This document shows, one piece after another, positions 4,728 to 8,205 of a stretch of DNA of 8,205 nucleotides. Source of the DNA: Candidatus Zambryskiibacteriota bacterium (lineage in GTDB: Bacteria; Patescibacteriota; Minisyncoccia; Phycocordibacterales; DATDWN01); contig JACQNQ010000004.1 in assembly GCA_016202965.1 (NCBI GenBank), positions 1-8,205 of the forward strand. The letters are read 5' to 3'. Positions within the stretch are counted from its first letter, which is position 1. Each line of letters starts with the position of its first letter. A model generated the notes under the pieces. It worked only from the letters and a program-made list of their open reading frames with translations, was not told where the DNA came from and did not search any database. Both the position numbers and the translations under genes were made by a program.

Positions 4728-6482
4728 TTATTCGGCAATAACGCGCAAGACTTCTTCAATGGTGGTAATACCCTGCACACATTTGAAAATGCCGTCTTCC
4801 AGCATAGTCATCATACCTTCGTCTTCGGCTTGTTTCTGGATAGCGTCGGATGTGCCGGACTTCAAAATAATTTCTTTGATTGTCGGTGTCACTTTCAAAA
4901 TTTCATGGATGCCGATGCGTCCGGAATAACCTTCTTCCGGCGCAACATTTTTTTTAATGCGCCAAAATGGAATTTTCTCCCAATCGTCAATGTTGCTTAT
5001 GATTTTTTCTTCCTTCAGAGCGGCTAAGATTTTATTCAAATTGACCGATTTGTCCAATGTCTGAAGCTCCGATTTTGACAGAAAATATTTTTCTTTTTGG
5101 TCGGACAGTTTGCGAACCAATCTCTGGGCAATAATAAGATTGACTGTGGAAACAATCAAAAAAGGTTCAACTTTCATATCAATCATTCGAGGTATTGCTC
5201 CGGCGGCGGAGTTGGTATGCAAGGTTGCCACCACCAAGTGCCCGGTCAAAGCGGCGTTTATGGAAAGCGAGGCCGTCTCGTTGTCGCGAATCTCTCCGAC
5301 CATGATAATATCGGGGTCCTGACGAACCAATGTCCGAAGGCCATTGGCAAATGACAGGCCGATTTCCGGACGAACTTGTGTTTGATTAATCCTTTTCATC
5401 TGATACTCAATCGGGTCTTCAATGGTGGAAATATTGACGTCCGGAGTATTTAAAATATCCAAAATAGTGTAGAGGGTGGTGGTTTTGCCGGAACCGGTCG
5501 GACCGGTGGCCAGTATCATTCCGGTAGTAAACTTGACTGCTTTATGAATCCTCTCCAAACCGGTGCCGTGGAAACCCAAAGACTCCAAGGTAAATCCGGA
5601 AACATTTTCTCGCAGGAGACGCATGACCACTTTTTCTCCGTAATAAGTCGGCAGAGTGGAAACACGGAAAGAAACTTTTTCACCGCTAGAGTCGATTTTG
5701 AACCGGCCGTCCTGAGGCAGACGCTTTTCGTCAAGTTTCAGGTTAGCCAAAACTTTGACGCGGGCGACAATACTTACAGTCACATTTTTGGGTAAAACCA
5801 TGGCGTCGTGCAGGATTCCGTCAATGCGGTAACGGACCAAAAGACCGTTTTCTTCCGGTTCAATATGAATGTCGGAAGCGTTTTGAATAATAGCGTGTTT
5901 TATCAAGGTGTCGACAACTCGAATGACCGGTATATCTTCCGCCAGTTTTTTCATTTCTTCCTCGTTTGCTCTGCCGTCAAGATTGTCGTCCGGAACAGCT
6001 TTTAGCGAAACAATATCTTTGGCGATTAAATCGCCGAACTCGGCTTTGAGAGATTTCTGGTATTGCAGAAGAGCATTTTTCATTGACTCTCCATCTGTCA
6101 AACGAGGCAAGATTTTCAGCCCGACTTTCTTTTTAATAAAATCAATGGCTGTCAAATCTTCGGTGTTAAGCATGGCCACTTCCAGAGCGGTTTCTGTTTT
6201 TTTGAAAGCCACAATATTATGATTTCTGGCAATCGGCTCCGGAATAAGAGAAAGAATTTCAAAAGGCAGTTTCTCGCCTCTTAAATCAACGAAGGGAATA
6301 CCCAGAGTGTAGGCCTGTATCCGACGGAGGTCATCCTCCGATAATCTGCCTTTGGAGACAAGTGCCTTGCCAAGATTTTCTCCTTTTTCCAGACCTTCTT
6401 TTTCGGCCAGCTCTATATCGGCCCGCGAAACAAGTCCGGAGTCAATGATAAATTCTTTCAGTTGTTTTTCTTCAATATGCAT
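4728..6482 (-). CDS. pilB: Type IV pilus assembly ATPase PilB (GspE/PulE family)
   Basis: A cytoplasmic hexameric ATPase that powers pilin polymerisation, 584 aa. Residues 1-150 form the MshEN/T2SSE N-terminal domain (two-helix repeats, LGIPFVDL at 60-67). IPVIRVVDTLIKHAIIQNASDIHIEP (184-209) opens the core. Then come Walker A GPTGSGKT (327-334), the Asp box STIEDPIEY (352-360) with catalytic Glu355, Walker B DIIMVGEIRD (391-400), the His box VVATLHTN (417-424) and GYSGRIGIHEIL (518-529). The four-cysteine zinc motif that usually precedes GYxGR is missing; residues 500-517 contain no Cys. The ATG at 6482 is preferred over an in-frame TTG at 6491. No Shine-Dalgarno is visible. It converges on the pilin operon, and the pairing supports a type IV pilus rather than type II secretion, though sequence alone does not prove this. 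Confidence 0.95.
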   Translation of the reverse strand: MHIEEKQLKEFIIDSGLVSRADIELAEKEGLEKGENLGKALVSKGRLSEDDLRRIQAYTLGIPFVDLRGEKLPFEILSLIPEPIARNHNIVAFKKTETALEVAMLNTEDLTAIDFIKKKVGLKILPRLTDGESMKNALLQYQKSLKAEFGDLIAKDIVSLKAVPDDNLDGRANEEEMKKLAEDIPVIRVVDTLIKHAIIQNASDIHIEPEENGLLVRYRIDGILHDAMVLPKNVTVSIVARVKVLANLKLDEKRLPQDGRFKIDSSGEKVSFRVSTLPTYYGEKVVMRLLRENVSGFTLESLGFHGTGLERIHKAVKFTTGMILATGPTGSGKTTTLYTILDILNTPDVNISTIEDPIEYQMKRINQTQVRPEIGLSFANGLRTLVRQDPDIIMVGEIRDNETASLSINAALTGHLVVATLHTNSAAGAIPRMIDMKVEPFLIVSTVNLIIAQRLVRKLSDQKEKYFLSKSELQTLDKSVNLNKILAALKEEKIISNIDDWEKIPFWRIKKNVAPEEGYSGRIGIHEILKVTPTIKEIILKSGTSDAIQKQAEDEGMMTMLEDGIFKCVQGITTIEEVLRVIAE

Positions 6483-6495
6483 AACGCGCAAATCA

Positions 6496-6551
6496 CACGA
6501 ATGTCACTAATGCCGCGAATAAAATTCATTTGTAGATTCGTGCCATTCGTG
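6496..6551. repeat. ATTCGTG repeat cluster in the pilB leader
   Basis: ATTCGTG occurs at 6536-6542 and 6545-6551, and its inverse CACGAAT at 6496-6502. The arms at 6496-6502 and 6536-6542 can form a 7-bp stem with a 33-base loop in the pilB leader RNA. It may be a regulator site, or chance in a low-complexity leader. Confidence 0.35.
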
Positions 6552-6564
6552 GATTGGTGAGTTA

Positions 6565-6573
6565 ATTATATCA
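6565..6573 (-). promoter_or_regulatory. Extended -10 promoter of pilB
   Basis: On the minus strand TGATATAAT (plus ATTATATCA) is a perfect -10 box with the extended TGn element, which can work without a strong -35. Transcription would start near 6558, giving a ~76-base leader to the ATG at 6482. It is back-to-back with the promoter of the candidate small RNA. Confidence 0.5.
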
Positions 6574-6612
6574 AAATAAATTCTTTCTGACACAAAATGT
6601 GCATAAGAATGT

Positions 6613-6640
6613 TTGACTTATTTAAAAAAAATAATAATAT
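6613..6640 (+). promoter_or_regulatory. Promoter of the candidate small RNA
   Basis: TTGACT (6613-6618), 16 bp, TAATAT (6635-6640). The expected start, 7 bases downstream at about 6647, is exactly the first base of the closing stem of the predicted RNA. This agreement between promoter and fold strengthens both calls. Confidence 0.6.
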
Positions 6641-6646
6641 GAACAT

Positions 6647-6784
6647 GGGGTGCCTTGACTGTGCCAGTGCATTCACTGGCAACGTGATGTTGGAGAGAAA
6701 ACCAACATTTACAGTGTCAGGCGCGAAGATGAGCAAACCATCAAGGTACCCCAATCCACTTGAAGTTAAAAAGTGGATTTTTTT
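6647..6784 (+). ncRNA. Candidate structured small RNA of unknown family
   Basis: About 138 nt, with no credible reading frame. A 12-bp closing stem pairs 6647-6658 with 6741-6752, with one G-U pair. Inside it: CTGT/ACAG (6659-6662 with 6711-6714), hairpin GCCAGTG/CACTGGC (6663-6669, 6674-6680, loop CATT), hairpin ATGTTGG/CCAACAT (6687-6693, 6702-6708, loop AGAGAAAA), and an unpaired 3' part GGCGCGAAGATGAGC (6720-6734) that could pair with the first loop (GATG with CATT). An intrinsic terminator follows directly: 6753-6761 with 6771-6779, then seven T (6778-6784). It does not match RNase P, SRP RNA, tmRNA, 6S RNA or the riboswitches whose consensus I know. A stand-alone RNA fits better than a riboswitch because the terminator closes it and a second promoter drives nusA. 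Confidence 0.6.
6753..6784 (+). terminator. Terminator of the candidate small RNA
   Basis: AATCCACTT (6753-6761) pairs with AAGTGGATT (6771-6779) around a 9-base loop and runs into seven T ending at 6784. It abuts the closing stem of the RNA with no gap. Confidence 0.8.
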
Positions 6785-6788
6785 GTTT

Positions 6789-6837
6789 GACCCTAGTAGT
6801 AGATCCCGTAGTGAGTTTCACTCTACATACTGGGGTC
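6789..6837. other. Second potential RNA fold upstream of nusA
   Basis: GACCCTAGTA and TACTGGGGTC near the two ends can form a 10-bp stem (one G-U pair), enclosing a smaller hairpin around GAGTTTCACTC. It lies between the small RNA terminator and the nusA promoter, with no promoter of its own that I trust. On the minus strand the inner loop reads GAAA, so the orientation is uncertain. Confidence 0.35.
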
Positions 6838-6847
6838 ACTACAGGAC

Positions 6848-6876
6848 TTGCAAGAATATAAGGCTTATGATAGTAT
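6848..6876 (+). promoter_or_regulatory. nusA promoter
   Basis: TTGCAA (6848-6853), 17 bp, TAGTAT (6871-6876). Transcription would begin near 6883-6884, immediately before the hairpin at 6889-6906, giving a ~88-base leader to the nusA ATG. Confidence 0.5.
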
Positions 6877-6888
6877 GTTCGTATTGAA

Positions 6889-6915
6889 GTTCGCCCAACG
6901 GCGAACATTCTTTTT
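6889..6915 (+). terminator. Terminator-like hairpin in the nusA leader
   Basis: GTTCGCC (6889-6895) pairs with GGCGAAC (6900-6906), loop CAAC, followed by ATTCTTTTT. It either ends an upstream transcript or is an attenuator at the very start of the nusA mRNA. Because NusA itself modulates pausing and termination at hairpins, feedback control is an attractive inference. Confidence 0.65.
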
Positions 6916-6971
6916 ACCAAAAATTTACTTTATGAACTTTACAAACTTTATAACTTTATAAACTAACTAAT

Positions 6972-8174
6972 ATGATTGATTTAAAAGTAGTGAACAGTGT
7001 TCTAACTCAACTGGAAGAAGAGCGCGGCATACCAAAAGAAAAAATAGTGGAAGCCATTGAACTGGCTTTGGCCACCGCCTACAAAAAAGATTATGGCAAA
7101 AGAGGCCAGATTATCCGGGCCAAGTTTGACATGAACACTGGAAAAGCCGAGATGTTTCAGGTTAAAATCGCGGTGGATGAATCGACTGTAGTAATGGACG
7201 AGGATGACCTGCCTGCGCAGGCAGGACTGCCTGCTGAATTAAAAGAAGGCGAGGTGGAAAAAGAATTATATAATCCGGAAAAACATATTATGATTCCGGA
7301 CGCTCGTCGTATCAAAAAAGACGTTGTCCTGGGAGAGGAAATGGTTTTCCCTCTGGAGTCCAAAGGAGACTACGGCCGCATTGCGGCACAGACGGCAAAG
7401 CAGGTCATTATGCAAAAGCTTCGTGAAGCGGAAAAAGTCCACATCATAAGCGAGTTTGGTAAAAAAGAAGGCGAGATTGTTTCCGGCACCGTCCAGCGAA
7501 TAGAGCGAGGAAACATTTTCGTCGATATGGGCAGAGCGCCGGGCATACTTCCTTATGAAGAACAAATCCCAGGCGAAAGATTCGGCCAAGGCGAACGCGT
7601 CAGGGCTTATCTCTACCGTGTGGAAGAATCCGGCAAAGGGGTTTTCTTGCGTTTGTCCCGGTCGCACCCGAAATTTTTGGAAAAACTTTTTGAAATTGAA
7701 ACTCCGGAGATTGGCAACGGCACTGTGGTCGTAAAATCAATCGCCCGCGAGGCCGGTTCACGGACCAAAATAGCTGTGTCTTCAAAAGACCCCCACATTG
7801 ACCCGGTCGGTTCAATGGTTGGCGGACGCGGAGTGAGAGTTTCAACCGTTATGTCGGAACTCGGTGGAGAAAAGATTGATATAATTGAATGGTCGGAAGA
7901 GCCGAAGAAATTTATAGAAGACGCCCTTTCTCCCGCAAAAGTCCTGGAAGTAAAAATAAACGAGCAGGAAAAACAGGCGGTAGTTACCGTTTCCGAAGAC
8001 CAGCAGTCTCTGGCCATCGGCAAAGGCGGGCAGAACGTTCGGCTTGCCGCCAAACTGACCGGATGGAAAATTGATATTCAGTCCATAAACCCTGCGGGTC
8101 GGGCAACCGATTCTTCAGAAGTCGGTTTGGCCGCCAAAAAAGAAGCGGTTGCTAAAGCTGAACCGGTAGAATAA
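6972..8174 (+). CDS. nusA: Transcription termination/antitermination factor NusA
   Basis: A 400-aa RNA polymerase-binding factor controlling pausing, termination and antitermination. Residues 1-160 are the N-terminal RNAP-binding domain (AIELALATAYKKDYG 28-42; NPEKHIMIPDARRIKKDVVLG 101-121). S1 domain about 166-231 (GEIVSGTVQRIERGNIFVDMG). KH1 about 232-318 with GGRGVR (284-289). KH2 about 319-372 with GKGGQNVRLAAKLTG (350-364). It stops soon after KH2, lacking the acidic repeats of the 495-aa E. coli protein; this is normal for many bacteria. Residues 80-89 (LPAQAGLPAE) come from a palindromic insertion in the N-terminal domain. The ATG at 6972 gives the standard N-terminus. No Shine-Dalgarno is visible; the AT-rich leader has several AACTTTA-like repeats. 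The usual rimP neighbour is absent upstream; a downstream partner lies beyond the window. Confidence 0.96.
   Translation: MIDLKVVNSVLTQLEEERGIPKEKIVEAIELALATAYKKDYGKRGQIIRAKFDMNTGKAEMFQVKIAVDESTVVMDEDDLPAQAGLPAELKEGEVEKELYNPEKHIMIPDARRIKKDVVLGEEMVFPLESKGDYGRIAAQTAKQVIMQKLREAEKVHIISEFGKKEGEIVSGTVQRIERGNIFVDMGRAPGILPYEEQIPGERFGQGERVRAYLYRVEESGKGVFLRLSRSHPKFLEKLFEIETPEIGNGTVVVKSIAREAGSRTKIAVSSKDPHIDPVGSMVGGRGVRVSTVMSELGGEKIDIIEWSEEPKKFIEDALSPAKVLEVKINEQEKQAVVTVSEDQQSLAIGKGGQNVRLAAKLTGWKIDIQSINPAGRATDSSEVGLAAKKEAVAKAEPVE
7208..7225. repeat. 18-bp perfect palindrome inside nusA
   Basis: CCTGCCTGCGCAGGCAGG is its own reverse complement, and a partial third copy (CTGCCTGC, 7227-7234) follows. It encodes part of the LPAQAGLPA segment in a loop of the N-terminal domain. 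GC-rich palindromes of this kind occur as small dispersed repeats in some CPR genomes (from memory), so an in-frame insertion is likely. Confidence 0.5.
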
Positions 8175-8205
8175 TTAAAAATGTAAATATCAAAATGTAA
8201 AATTT

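Noticed and set aside
6647..6752. Cobalamin riboswitch or tRNA-like element
   Set aside because: GCCAGTG only superficially resembles the B12 box GCCACTG and the other cobalamin consensus parts are absent; no cloverleaf or CCA end can be drawn.
6597..6887. Open frames on both strands between pilB and nusA
   Set aside because: They cross the stems and T run of the candidate small RNA and encode no recognisable protein; RNA structure explains the region better.
1..8205. CRISPR array, insertion sequence or phage genes
   Set aside because: No regularly spaced repeats, transposase, integrase or phage structural genes are visible; the repeats seen are the TR/VR set and isolated hairpins.

Overview
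The window most resembles a chromosomal stretch from a Patescibacteria / Candidate Phyla Radiation (CPR) bacterium. This is inferred from several things: compact gene packing with AT-rich gaps, mostly no Shine-Dalgarno sites, a short NusA that ends soon after its second KH domain, a type IV pilin/PilB pair, and a cellular (no phage genes visible) diversity-generating retroelement (DGR) with a target family of a type I associate with CPR genomes. No rRNA or tRNA is present to fix the taxonomy.

Layout. Bases 1-134 are AT-rich non-coding sequence with a hairpin. Bases 135-2714 hold a DGR: a reverse transcriptase (minus), a divergently oriented Avd-like accessory gene (plus) whose 5' end looks frameshifted at a run of ten C, a 119-bp template repeat (TR, about 1583-1701) and a target gene (minus, 2037-2714) whose 3' end is the matching variable repeat (VR1, 2058-2176). 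TR and VR1 differ at 11 positions. All 11 are T on the plus strand of the TR, that is adenine on the coding strand, and all change amino acids. This is the mutational signature of adenine-directed mutagenic retrohoming and is the strongest result in the window. A hicB-hicA toxin-antitoxin pair follows (2930-3402). Next comes a 5'-truncated second target fragment (3489-3782, minus) whose VR-like region was not copied from this TR.

Bases 3803-4606 encode a type IV pilin-like protein and a small one-span membrane protein, closed by an intrinsic terminator. The convergent gene 4728-6482 encodes the pilus assembly ATPase PilB. Between pilB and nusA lies about 490 bp without protein genes. It contains a well-defined candidate small RNA (6647-6784: promoter, closed multibranch fold, terminator) and a nusA leader with its own promoter and terminator-like hairpin. 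nusA (6972-8174) is complete.

How the parts work together. The RT and Avd would copy the TR RNA with errors at adenines and move the cDNA into VR1, diversifying about ten codons at the C-terminus of the target while its N-terminal scaffold stays fixed. The target has no signal peptide, so surface display is not supported. Pilin, small membrane protein and PilB belong to type IV pilus biogenesis. The hicBA pair may stabilise the locus, but that is inference.
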